Assembly (NCBI GenBank): GCA_017849585.1
Contig: JAFIGT010000039.1
Coordinates: 235,463-299,462, forward strand
DNA: 64,000 nucleotides
Source: Verrucomicrobium sp.
GTDB lineage: Bacteria; Verrucomicrobiota; Verrucomicrobiia; Methylacidiphilales; UBA1321
Direction: 5' to 3'
How positions within the stretch are numbered: the stretch's first letter is position 1; the number at the start of each line of letters is the position of its first letter. The notes beneath the pieces are model-generated. The model worked only from the letters and a program-made list of their open reading frames with translations. It did not search any database and was not told the DNA's origin. Made by a program: the position numbers and the translations under genes. This document shows positions 54,654-62,390 of this stretch, in pieces.

Positions 54654-55505
54654 ATGAAAACGGCAACTCACTCTTCCTCGATTCTCAACTCTCAGCTGAC
54701 GTCACGAGCCGCGCAGGCGGTTTTGGCTTTGGGGGTCTGGGGTCTTACTTCCCTGATGGTTTCGCGCGCGGCGATTTACACGGAGGATTTCAATCACGCC
54801 ACTTCCAGTCCCAATCTCGCGGTCTCCACCGAGAGTTGGTCGGCCTACATGGGGGCGGCGGCGACCAATGTCAGCACGGTGGGCGATCCGAATAGTGGCG
54901 ATGCGATCGCGATTTCGGGCAGTAGCAGTTATCCGCCGTACGTTGGCTCACCCACGACCTATGGGGCGCTCTATGTTGCAAATCGCGCGACGACAAGTTT
55001 GATCTCTGCGGCAGTGACCACGTTTACGAGCGCCACGGCGTTGAATTTGTCAGCGGGCAACACCATTTCCTGGAACATGGGAAATTCCACGACGGCGCCG
55101 TCCGTGCGACTGATGATCCAGCTCGGGGGGGATGGTTCGGTGGGCTCCGGTTCGTGGTATGCGTCGAGTTTGTCCTTTAGCAATTCGAGCAACTTCAGCC
55201 TCTTCTCGGATTTCGCCAACGCGACGAGCGGCGTTTCGTACAGCTTGAATTTCTCCACGCTCGCTGCCGACTGGCGTTCCCTCACGCTGACTCCCGGCAC
55301 GGAACTTTCGCTCGGCAGCACGCTGGGCTCGAACCTGTCGAGCACGACGATCACGGGTATCGGGTTCTACATGGTGAATGGGACGACCCTCAATTCGAAC
55401 ATCCGCCTCGATAATCTCACCGTCGTGCCGGAGCCGACTTCCGTGGCGTTGGCGGTGGGAGCCCTCGGCATGCTGGCGCTGGTCGTGCGCCGCCGTCAAA
55501 GCTGA
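54654..55505 (+). CDS. exported PEP-CTERM protein
   Basis: A 283-residue protein. The signal peptide is within 1-42 (LTSRAAQAVLALGVWGLTSLM). The body is Ser/Thr/Asn/Gly-rich and beta-strand-like without catalytic motifs. The C-terminus is VPEPTSVALAVGALGMLALVV followed by RRRQS, a PEP-CTERM anchor for exosortase processing. The ATG at 54654 follows GGAGAAAG; an in-frame start 111 bp upstream is rejected. It precedes a pseudopilin gene and shares the LacI operator context, so it may be induced by the same sugar. Confidence 0.85.
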   Translation: MKTATHSSSILNSQLTSRAAQAVLALGVWGLTSLMVSRAAIYTEDFNHATSSPNLAVSTESWSAYMGAAATNVSTVGDPNSGDAIAISGSSSYPPYVGSPTTYGALYVANRATTSLISAAVTTFTSATALNLSAGNTISWNMGNSTTAPSVRLMIQLGGDGSVGSGSWYASSLSFSNSSNFSLFSDFANATSGVSYSLNFSTLAADWRSLTLTPGTELSLGSTLGSNLSSTTITGIGFYMVNGTTLNSNIRLDNLTVVPEPTSVALAVGALGMLALVVRRRQS

Positions 55506-55550
55506 GCGTTTTCATCCGGCGCGGCACGCGCGATCTGAACTTCCCTTTCC

Positions 55551-56192
55551 ATGAAACGCTCCCCGACTGAGCGCTGGTGCTCCCTCGCCTTCTCGCTGGT
55601 GGAATTGCTGGTGACCGTCTCGATCATCGCGATCCTCGCCGCGCTGTGCCTGCCGTGGGCGAAGTCGTCCATCGCGCAGGCCCGAAGCGTGAAATGCATG
55701 TCCAATCTGGCGCAGATCGGGAAGGCGATCGAGCTCTATGCGGGCGATAATAATCAGATGTTGCCAGCAGCGTACATCAGCGGCGATGCCACATCGATCC
55801 CCTGGATGTGGAAGTTGATTCCGTATCTGGGCATGGCGACGAACTCCATGGGCTACGCGCCGCTGCCGCGCGCGGCGGGAGTTTTTGTCTGCCCGGAATT
55901 CAAGCCCACCGAAAACCGCGCAGTGTCCTACGTGATCAATGGCAACATGAATCCCTTGCTCGAGACGTACTGGAATTACCGCAAGCTGCTCGCGCCCGCG
56001 TCACAGACGTTCATGGTGGTGGAGTTCAACAAGAACACGGAACATTTCAACACCTACTCCGACAAGGATGTGGCGCGACGGCATCCACACAAGTCGGCGA
56101 ATTACCTCTTCATCGACGGCCATGTCGAAAATCTGAACGAGTACATCGCGCCGCGTCAGGACCCGCGCTGGTTCAATCCGGGGCAACAATAA
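55551..56192 (+). CDS. type II secretion/type IV pilin-like protein (pseudopilin, DUF1559-like)
   Basis: A 213-residue protein with a prepilin-type N-terminus: AFSLVELLVTVSIIAILAALC, with the glutamate at position 5 after the cleavage site. The hydrophobic helix is followed by a soluble C-terminal domain ending in a conserved ANYLFIDGHVENLNEY-type segment common in verrucomicrobial/planctomycete DUF1559-like prepilins (H-x-DGHV). It is likely processed by PilD-type peptidase and assembled in a secretion pseudopilus or surface fibre. It directly follows the PEP-CTERM gene (45 bp). No secretion ATPase is nearby. Confidence 0.88.
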   Translation: MKRSPTERWCSLAFSLVELLVTVSIIAILAALCLPWAKSSIAQARSVKCMSNLAQIGKAIELYAGDNNQMLPAAYISGDATSIPWMWKLIPYLGMATNSMGYAPLPRAAGVFVCPEFKPTENRAVSYVINGNMNPLLETYWNYRKLLAPASQTFMVVEFNKNTEHFNTYSDKDVARRHPHKSANYLFIDGHVENLNEYIAPRQDPRWFNPGQQ

Positions 56193-56194
56193 AA

Positions 56195-57220
56195 TCAGGT
56201 CTGCGGCCGCGCGATGGTCGAGTGTCGGACGATAAGCGGGATGGGCAGCGTGATGGTATTGGGATCGCTGTGGGTGGAGGCGTAGCCGCCGTGGTCCTGC
56301 TTCATTTGCGCGCAGAGCATCTTGACCGCTTCCACGCCCGAGGCGTAGACCGGCGTTTGCATGGCGGTGAGCGCAGGCGAGGTCATGTCGAACGAATAGG
56401 CATTCTCAAACGCGATGACCGACACGTCGCGGGGAATATCGAGCCCCATAGCGCGCGTCTCGGCGAGAAAGCCGTTGGCGAGATCCTCATTGCTGATGAT
56501 GACGGCGGTGGGTCGTTCGCGCGGCTGGAGCAAACGCAGCGCGGCGGAGCGGCCGGACTCGGGCAGCGAGTCGCGGAACTGCACGTGCTGCGCTTGGGAT
56601 TCGAAACCAGCCCCGCGCATGGTTTCCATGAAGCCGCGGTGGATGTCGCGATGGCCGCGGTCGCTGATGTCGAACGAAACCAGGGCGATATTGCGGTGAC
56701 CGAGGGCGAGGAGGTATTTGGTCGCGTCGATGCCCGCATGGTAGTCGTCGAACAGGATCTGGTGCAGGCCGTCGTCTTGAAACTTGTGGCCCACCACGAC
56801 ATGCGGCAACCCGATCAGGTTGATGTCGGAGGTGGGGAGATAAATGTCATTGAGCGAAATGAGGAAGCAGCCCGCCGCGCCTTCCTGCACGATGAGCTGG
56901 CGCAGTTCGCGGTAGTTGCAATGCGCGGTGTCGAATGGACGCAGGACGAGATTGAAGCCCATGCGAAACGCGCTGTCGGCCATGCCGCTGAGAATGCGCG
57001 TAACGTAACCGCTGTTGAGAATGCCCTGGGCCGACGGAATGAGCACGAGAAAACGGTTGCGCTCCATCGCCTTCCAGCGAGGTTGAAAATTCATTTCCTC
57101 CATCGCCTCGCGGATACGGCGCGCGGTGTCGGTTTTCACGCCGGTGCGGCCATTGAGCACGCGGGAGACGGTGGCCGGGGACGTGCCGGCCGTGCGAGCG
57201 ATATCATAGATGGTAGCCAT
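56195..57220 (-). CDS. LacI family transcriptional regulator
   Basis: A 341-residue repressor. The N-terminal HTH is ATIYDIARTAGTSPATVSRVLNG with the hinge helix IREAMEEMNF. Residues about 60-330 are the periplasmic-binding-like sensor, ending in the typical LTAMQTPVYASG segment. The ligand is probably a sugar. A perfect 13-bp palindrome (57227-57239) sits 6 bp upstream of its start codon, suggesting autoregulation, and related sites lie in front of the divergent gene and of gene 54654. It is divergent from the 57390 gene and ends 2 bp after the pseudopilin stop (convergent). Confidence 0.92.
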   Translation of the reverse strand: MATIYDIARTAGTSPATVSRVLNGRTGVKTDTARRIREAMEEMNFQPRWKAMERNRFLVLIPSAQGILNSGYVTRILSGMADSAFRMGFNLVLRPFDTAHCNYRELRQLIVQEGAAGCFLISLNDIYLPTSDINLIGLPHVVVGHKFQDDGLHQILFDDYHAGIDATKYLLALGHRNIALVSFDISDRGHRDIHRGFMETMRGAGFESQAQHVQFRDSLPESGRSAALRLLQPRERPTAVIISNEDLANGFLAETRAMGLDIPRDVSVIAFENAYSFDMTSPALTAMQTPVYASGVEAVKMLCAQMKQDHGGYASTHSDPNTITLPIPLIVRHSTIARPQT

Positions 57221-57226
57221 GCTTCA

Positions 57227-57239
57227 TGAAACTGTTTCA
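57227..57239. promoter_or_regulatory. candidate LacI-family operator, best copy (autoregulatory)
   Basis: TGAAACTGTTTCA is a perfect odd palindrome (arms TGAAAC / GTTTCA), 6 bp upstream of the LacI-type start codon. It fits the short central palindromes bound by LacI-family repressors. Confidence 0.7.
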
Positions 57240-57366
57240 AATCTAAGAGGAAACGCAAGGAAAAAGGAGCGGTCGTGATCCGTTTCTCATGGGGAAGTTC
57301 GGAATACAAGAGGCGTCGTGGGCAAAGAGTGTCATTACAATTTTGGAAATAACTATTGAAATTACG

Positions 57367-57379
57367 TGAAACTGTTTTA
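57367..57379. promoter_or_regulatory. candidate LacI-family operator upstream of the CBM-like gene
   Basis: TGAAACTGTTTTA differs from the best copy at one base. It lies 10 bp upstream of the start of gene 57390 and about 150 bp from the LacI-type start. Confidence 0.6.
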
Positions 57380-57389
57380 AAATACCTCC

Positions 57390-57935
57390 ATGAAAGCCAT
57401 CACTTTGCTTCTGGGCTTGCTCACCCTCACCACCTTGTCCCTTCAGGCGGAGCCCGTGGAATGGGATTTCACGACGCTCAAACAGATCCCGCAAACGGTC
57501 TGGAAACACACCGACAATGACGCGAAGCTGACCGTCACACGCGACAATGATATCCAGTCGCCTGCCGGAACGGGCGCCTTGAAAGCGGAAATCAATCAGC
57601 CCGGCGTGCGCAAGAACGCGTACGACATCCAGCTCAATTTCACGCAGAAGCTGAAGATCGCGGACGGCAAACGTTACCGGATCACGTTTCTGTGGAAGGC
57701 GTCACGACCCGCCAAGATTCTGACCGCGTGTTTCACGACCTCCGCGCCCTACACCCCGTATGGCCAGCCGGATAAATTCACCAACGAGGTGGATGACACG
57801 TGGCGCGAACAAACGCTGGAATTTGTTGGCACAGGTATGGAGACCGCAACGTTGCGCGTGCCGGTCTTTGCTCTGGGTACCCAGCCGGAGGGGCTGATCC
57901 TCTGGATCGCCAAACTGAAATTCGAAGAGCTCTGA
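57390..57935 (+). CDS. secreted protein with CBM-like (carbohydrate-binding) beta-sandwich
   Basis: A 181-residue protein with a signal peptide (MKAITLLLGLLTLTTLSLQA). The mature part is a single domain with jelly-roll-like strands (ALKAEINQPGVRKN, DGKRYRITFLWKASRPAKI) and a GLILWIAKLKFEEL end strand resembling CBM4/CBM9 modules. No catalytic residue is apparent. A LacI-type operator-like palindrome lies 10 bp upstream of the start. It begins a three-gene plus-strand unit with the lipoprotein glycosidase-like and GH130-like genes. Confidence 0.8.
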   Translation: MKAITLLLGLLTLTTLSLQAEPVEWDFTTLKQIPQTVWKHTDNDAKLTVTRDNDIQSPAGTGALKAEINQPGVRKNAYDIQLNFTQKLKIADGKRYRITFLWKASRPAKILTACFTTSAPYTPYGQPDKFTNEVDDTWREQTLEFVGTGMETATLRVPVFALGTQPEGLILWIAKLKFEEL

Positions 57936-57959
57936 TTTTTTCATTCGATACTTTGCTTT

Positions 57960-59081
57960 ATGATGCCTCTTCGTCGTCTCGCCGTCCTTTTTGTTGCGCT
58001 CGTGGCCCTCAGCGGTTGCGAGGGAAAACCCTCCGCGCCTGCGGCGGCCACTCCTCCCGCCACACCAGCTCCGGAAAATTCCGCGCCCACCCCGGCACCA
58101 GTTCCGGCTCCGACCCCCGTCCCGACACCGAAAGCGGGCATGCAGGTATGGGCATTGGTGCGCAATAGCGATCCGGCGGGCACACTCGAGAAGCTCGTTT
58201 CGCATCCGGCGATTGACGGCATCGTGTACTACACCGGCTTGGTCCGCGTTGCTCCGGCGGAAGGACAATTCGACTGGAGCTCGATCGACAAGGTGCTTGC
58301 CACGGCACGGGCTGCGGGGAAGCCAGTCAAGTTGTGTATTTGCGGCGGACGTTGGATTCCCGAGTGGATCTACACCAAGGGCGCGAAGAAATTCGAGTGG
58401 AGTCACACCACGCAATGGGTGGATGCGGGTACGTCGAAAGCGGTTGCGCCGGAGCCGTGGGACCCGATTTATCTCGGCGCGATGAAAGCCGCTGCGCAAT
58501 CAGCGGGGCAGCGTTACGCGAATGATCCGACGCTGGTGGAAGTGCAGATCACCGGTCCCGCACTGGCGAATGGCCTGGAGATGAATTTGAACATCACCGC
58601 CGAGCAAGCGAAGGCGATGGGCTTCATGCCGGAGCGACTCGCCACGGCGTGGAAGTCGATGGTCGACACGTATGCGGACGCCTTCCCGACGAAGAAACTC
58701 TCTCTCGCATTGCACAACATGGTCGCGGGAGAACGGCGCGAAGACATCGCCCGTGAGGTACGCGATTACGCGTTCCAGCGCGTCGGCAATCGGCTGGAAC
58801 TGCTCGTCTGTTACGCCACGCACGCCGACTGGTTCAAGGCGGGCAACGCGGCCGTCGACATCTGGGCGGAAGCGAATGGCAAGATCAACCTCGAATCGCA
58901 ATTGATCGATATCTACAGCGCGAAAAAACAATCGCCCGATCTGGTCGCCACGGCGATGCGTCAGTCGTACGCGCTCGGCGGTCGCACGATGGAACTTTTC
59001 TCCGCCGATCTGCTGAACGACACCTATCTCAATGCCGTGGCCGCCGCGCGTGAAGAACTCACCCCGAAATCGAATCCTTGA
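57960..59081 (+). CDS. lipoprotein with glycoside-hydrolase-like TIM-barrel domain
   Basis: A 373-residue lipoprotein. The signal is MMPLRRLAVLFVALVALSGC (lipobox LSGC), followed by a Pro/Ala linker (about 25-58). The domain (about 60-373) resembles a GH-A type (beta/alpha)8 fold (GH42/GH5-like start: LVRVAPAEGQFDWSSIDKVLATARAAGKPVKL). The usual Asn-Glu acid/base pair is not evident; the corresponding strand reads VQITGPALANGLEMN. Either the family differs or the protein is a non-catalytic binder. It lies 24 bp after the CBM-like gene and 19 bp before the GH130-like gene, so they are probably co-transcribed. Confidence 0.75.
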   Translation: MMPLRRLAVLFVALVALSGCEGKPSAPAAATPPATPAPENSAPTPAPVPAPTPVPTPKAGMQVWALVRNSDPAGTLEKLVSHPAIDGIVYYTGLVRVAPAEGQFDWSSIDKVLATARAAGKPVKLCICGGRWIPEWIYTKGAKKFEWSHTTQWVDAGTSKAVAPEPWDPIYLGAMKAAAQSAGQRYANDPTLVEVQITGPALANGLEMNLNITAEQAKAMGFMPERLATAWKSMVDTYADAFPTKKLSLALHNMVAGERREDIAREVRDYAFQRVGNRLELLVCYATHADWFKAGNAAVDIWAEANGKINLESQLIDIYSAKKQSPDLVATAMRQSYALGGRTMELFSADLLNDTYLNAVAAAREELTPKSNP

Positions 59082-59100
59082 TCTCATCCCCACCCTTTTT

Positions 59101-60096
59101 ATGACCACCCTCGTTACTCCCACTGTTCATTCCACACCCGTCGCGACTCGCGGCGGACTGAAACGCGTGCTCATCAAGAGTCCGCACAACCCGGTCATCA
59201 AGCCGTCCGATTTTCCCGGCGATGTGATGTATGCCTTCAATCCCGGCGCGATTCGCTTCAACGGTGAATACCTGCTCATGGTCGACGCCGCGACGCTCGC
59301 GCAGCCGGTCACGCTCTGGATTGCCCGCAGTAAGGATGGTATCCACTTCACCGCCGATCCGGAACCGGTCAACTGGCCCGCGCCACCGGAAGATCACGCG
59401 GAGGATTGCATCTATGATCCGCGCATCACCTTCATCGACGGCGAATACATCATCCTTTACGCGAGCAGCTCGGAAAGCGCCGGTGTGCGCGTGGGCATTG
59501 TGAAGACGAAGGATTTCCGCACGTTCGAGCGCGTCTCGATCGCGAGCGAACAGGGCAATCGCAACGGGGCGCTCTTCCCGGAAAAAATCAACGGCCTCTA
59601 CGCGCGACTCGATCGTCCCTTCGGCGATCCGAATGACACGTGCGGCATGTGGGTCAGTTATTCACCCGATCTCATTTATTGGGGCCGTTCGCGTCCCGTG
59701 ATGAGCGCGCGTCCGGGCCTGTGGGACAGCCTGAAGGTCGGCGCGGGCGCGGTGCCGATCAAGACGGACAAGGGTTGGCTGGAGATTTATCACGGCGTAA
59801 CTTTCACCGGCGCGGGTCCGATCTATCGTCTCGGCGCGTGCATGCTCGACCTGAAAGATCCGTCGAAGGTGATCGCCCGTGGCGAGGATACGATCCTCTG
59901 GCCCGAGCACGATTACGAGATGGTGGGTCGCGTGGGCAACGTGGTGTTCAGCTGCAATGCGGTGCTCACCGATGAGGGAACCGTGCGGATTTACTACGGT
60001 GCCGCCGATACCTGCATCGGTCTCGCGGAAGGCAAACTCAGCGATCTCATCGACGCCTGTTACAAGAAGAACACGCTGCGCATCCGGCCCGCGTGA
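59101..60096 (+). CDS. GH130-type beta-mannoside/glycan phosphorylase
   Basis: A 331-residue five-bladed beta-propeller enzyme of the GH130 family, which phosphorolyses beta-1,2- or beta-1,4-mannosides (or related glycans). The DHAEDCIYDPRITFIDGEYII motif contains the catalytic Asp of the family (DPR), and the late EHDYEMVGRVGNVVFSCNA and YYGAADT segments are also typical. Start at the ATG 59101; there is no signal peptide, so it acts in the cytoplasm on imported oligosaccharide. It is the last gene of the LacI-linked unit with the CBM and glycosidase-like lipoproteins. Confidence 0.92.
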   Translation: MTTLVTPTVHSTPVATRGGLKRVLIKSPHNPVIKPSDFPGDVMYAFNPGAIRFNGEYLLMVDAATLAQPVTLWIARSKDGIHFTADPEPVNWPAPPEDHAEDCIYDPRITFIDGEYIILYASSSESAGVRVGIVKTKDFRTFERVSIASEQGNRNGALFPEKINGLYARLDRPFGDPNDTCGMWVSYSPDLIYWGRSRPVMSARPGLWDSLKVGAGAVPIKTDKGWLEIYHGVTFTGAGPIYRLGACMLDLKDPSKVIARGEDTILWPEHDYEMVGRVGNVVFSCNAVLTDEGTVRIYYGAADTCIGLAEGKLSDLIDACYKKNTLRIRPA

Positions 60097-60164
60097 TTGG
60101 ATTGCCGCTGTGCGGGGCATGGTTCCATCGTGCCTCGCGCAGACGCATGGCCATCCGCGCAATC

Positions 60165-60953
60165 CTATGACGAGGCGCTGGTGTAGTGGCGCAGGCCAAA
60201 GTTAAAAAAGCGGCCGCTGGCGGCGAACATGACAGCGGTGATCGCAACCAGATAGCTGGTTTCCTTCCAGCCGAAACCATCGATGAGCGTGCGCGCGGGC
60301 ACGTTGGCGACGAGCAGCATGGGAATGAACCACGTGAAGATGACGCCCGCGACGCCCTTGAATGCTTCGCGGGGGAGTCGCGCGAGCTGGAATAAATTGT
60401 AGTAGGCGTTCACAAAGCCCTGCGCGCGCGTCATCCAGAAACTCAGCGTCATGAGCATCATCATGAACGAGCAGTGGACCAGCACGCCGAGGACGATGAG
60501 AAGGAGATACATGGTGATGTTGAACACGGAGAAGGGAATGGGAATTTTGGCGGCCGCGTAGGCACTGACGATCAGGGCCATGAGGCAATTCACGATTGAG
60601 CCCGGCTCGAACGCGCGGGTGCTGACGAGGAATCGCGTCGAGACCGGCTGCGCGAGGAAGAAGTCGAGTTTCCCAGTGCGGATCAGCTCGGGCAGGTTCA
60701 TGCAGTTGATCATGACGAACGCCTGAAAGAGTTGCTGCACGAGATGGCTCGTAGAGATGAGCAGGACCATCTGCCAGCGCGACCAGCCGGCGATTTCCTT
60801 GACGTTGAAGTAGAGCACGCCGATGAAGGCGAGTTGCAGCGCGAACCAGAGAAACTCCACGAGAATCCAGAGGATGAAATTCCCCTTGAACTGCATTTCC
60901 CGCGCGAGCGAGTAACGCATTTGCGCGAGCCAGATGTGGAGGTAGCGGGACAT
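60165..60953 (-). CDS. ABC-2 type transporter permease, second subunit
   Basis: A 262-residue polytopic protein, about six hydrophobic helices, resembling the ABC-2/DUF990 family that occurs as paired permeases with one ATPase. Characteristic segments are FKGNFILWILVEFLWFALQL, RTGKLDFFLAQPVSTRFLVS and the late GVAGVIFTWFIPMLLVA. The substrate is unknown. It is preceded (147 bp) by the other permease. The spacer contains an imperfect inverted repeat. The ATPase is not encoded next to it. Confidence 0.85.
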   Translation of the reverse strand: MSRYLHIWLAQMRYSLAREMQFKGNFILWILVEFLWFALQLAFIGVLYFNVKEIAGWSRWQMVLLISTSHLVQQLFQAFVMINCMNLPELIRTGKLDFFLAQPVSTRFLVSTRAFEPGSIVNCLMALIVSAYAAAKIPIPFSVFNITMYLLLIVLGVLVHCSFMMMLMTLSFWMTRAQGFVNAYYNLFQLARLPREAFKGVAGVIFTWFIPMLLVANVPARTLIDGFGWKETSYLVAITAVMFAASGRFFNFGLRHYTSASS

Positions 60954-60964
60954 GGTGGGAGGGG

Positions 60965-61096
60965 GAAGTTCTAAGTACGAAGTTCTAGGTTCTAAGTATT
61001 GAAAGCGTGAATAGGAAGTGGTTCGTTGAAGTTCAAATGGTGTAGTGGAGTTTCTCTCGTCATACTTAGTACCTAGTACTTAGAGCTTCGTGCTTA
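60965..61096. repeat. imperfect inverted repeat between the two permease genes
   Basis: AAGTTCTAAGTACGAAGTTC at 60966-60985 and its relatives occupy 60965-61000. A diverged reverse-complement copy (CATACTTAGTACCTAG, AGAGCTTCGTGCTTA) occupies 61061-61096. The arms are about 36 bp with a 60-bp middle, and each arm also contains short direct repeats of CTAAGTA. Confidence 0.6.
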
Positions 61097-61100
61097 TCTC

Positions 61101-61928
61101 TTAGTTCCCCACAGAAGTATAGCGTTTGAGTCCGCGCCGCCAGAGTGCCTGTCCGACGAGATAAAAGAACGCGATCCACGCCCATTGCACGAGGAAGCCC
61201 TGCCAGATTGCGTCGCCCTGGATGCGACCGAGGAAGAGTCCAACCGGGAAATAATATTCATACGCAAATGGCAGCCAGCGGCAGATGGCGTAGAGCGGAG
61301 CGGGCAACACATCGAGCGGGAAGACGTGACCACCGGCGAGGAATTCGATGGAGAAGATGATGAAGACCACGCTGCCGATTTCGAGCAACCAGAACGCGAG
61401 CATCGCGACGGCGTAGGTGATGGTGAATTGTAAAAAAGCCGAGCCGATCATGGCGAGCAGCGCGTAGGGCAGGGTTCGTGCCATCGGAATCGAATCAAAA
61501 TAGTCGCGGAAGAAAATCAGCATCGCTCCGACGGGGATACATACGACTGCCGCATAGACGAGTCGCGAAGAGAGAAAGAGCGAGACGCGGTAGGTGAAGT
61601 AATTGATCGGCTTGAGCAGGACCTGGCTGATGCGGCCGTCGCGAATGTCGCTGGCAATGGCGAAGTCGTCTTCGACCGGGGAGGTGAGCGCGTCGAGCAC
61701 GATGAGGCTGAGGAAATAGGCCATCATCACGTGATAGTTGTAGCCGGAGAAGGCCTCGTGATCGGCATCGGCGAAGACCGCTTTCCAGAGGAAGACCGAG
61801 CCGAGGAGCGGGACGAATCCGGCAATGGCGCGGACGAGGAAGTTCCAGCGGTAGACGAGGCTGTTCTGCATTCCCAGACTGAAGATCCGGGTGTAGAGCG
61901 CGGCTTGTTGTTGGATGACGGAAGTCAT
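61101..61928 (-). CDS. ABC-2 type transporter permease, first subunit
   Basis: A 275-residue membrane protein with about six helices of the ABC-2/DUF990 type. Segments MQNSLVYRWNFLVRAIAGF, LTSPVEDDFAIASDIRDGRIS and FLAGGHVFPLDVLPAPL mark the family. It lies 18 bp after folB and with the second permease likely forms a heterodimeric exporter. No ATP-binding subunit is in this window, so the transporter is incomplete as seen. The preceding folB and HAD-Nudix genes give no substrate hint. Confidence 0.85.
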   Translation of the reverse strand: MTSVIQQQAALYTRIFSLGMQNSLVYRWNFLVRAIAGFVPLLGSVFLWKAVFADADHEAFSGYNYHVMMAYFLSLIVLDALTSPVEDDFAIASDIRDGRISQVLLKPINYFTYRVSLFLSSRLVYAAVVCIPVGAMLIFFRDYFDSIPMARTLPYALLAMIGSAFLQFTITYAVAMLAFWLLEIGSVVFIIFSIEFLAGGHVFPLDVLPAPLYAICRWLPFAYEYYFPVGLFLGRIQGDAIWQGFLVQWAWIAFFYLVGQALWRRGLKRYTSVGN

Positions 61929-61946
61929 GATCCAATTGAGGGGCGG

Positions 61947-62390
61947 TTACACACTCCGACGCAACTTGGTCAGGCGCTGGGTGTGGTGCACGTCCTTTGC
62001 AGCGACGGGCGCGGGCGCTTTTTCCTTTTTCTTCTTTGGCGCCTTGCGCTTGATTTCGACCGAGACGAGGCGTGTATCGGGCAGGATGAATTTTTCGATC
62101 TCGACGCTGACTTCCCGCACGAGTTCGTGCGCGAGCACAGCGGTGGCGATGTCTTCCGCGAGCGTTTCGATCAACTTGCGCGGGCGCGACGTTGCGACGT
62201 CCTTCACTTCGTTGGCGACCTGCGCGTAATCGACCGTGAGCGCCACGTTGTCGGCCACGGCCGCTTCGCCGATGGAGCGGAGCTTGAGCCCGAGATTGAC
62301 CAGCAGCTTCTGGCGGCGCGCGCGTTCCTCGTCGGGCACGCCGATGTGGGCGTAGACCTCGAGGCCAAGGATGTTAATGCGATCGGACAT
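61947..62390 (-). CDS. folB: dihydroneopterin aldolase
   Basis: A 147-residue FolB: it begins MSDRINILGLEVYAHIGVPDEER. The aldolase converts 7,8-dihydroneopterin to 6-hydroxymethyl-7,8-dihydropterin in folate synthesis. The conserved E in GVPDEERARRQKL and the VDYAQVANEVK block are present. The C-terminus is unusual: after the normal end (VSVEIKRKAP) it carries a Lys/Ala/Pro-rich extension of about 25 residues (KKKKEKAPAPVAAKD). The start overlaps the HAD-Nudix gene by 17 bp, so they are coupled. Confidence 0.9.
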   Translation of the reverse strand: MSDRINILGLEVYAHIGVPDEERARRQKLLVNLGLKLRSIGEAAVADNVALTVDYAQVANEVKDVATSRPRKLIETLAEDIATAVLAHELVREVSVEIEKFILPDTRLVSVEIKRKAPKKKKEKAPAPVAAKDVHHTQRLTKLRRSV

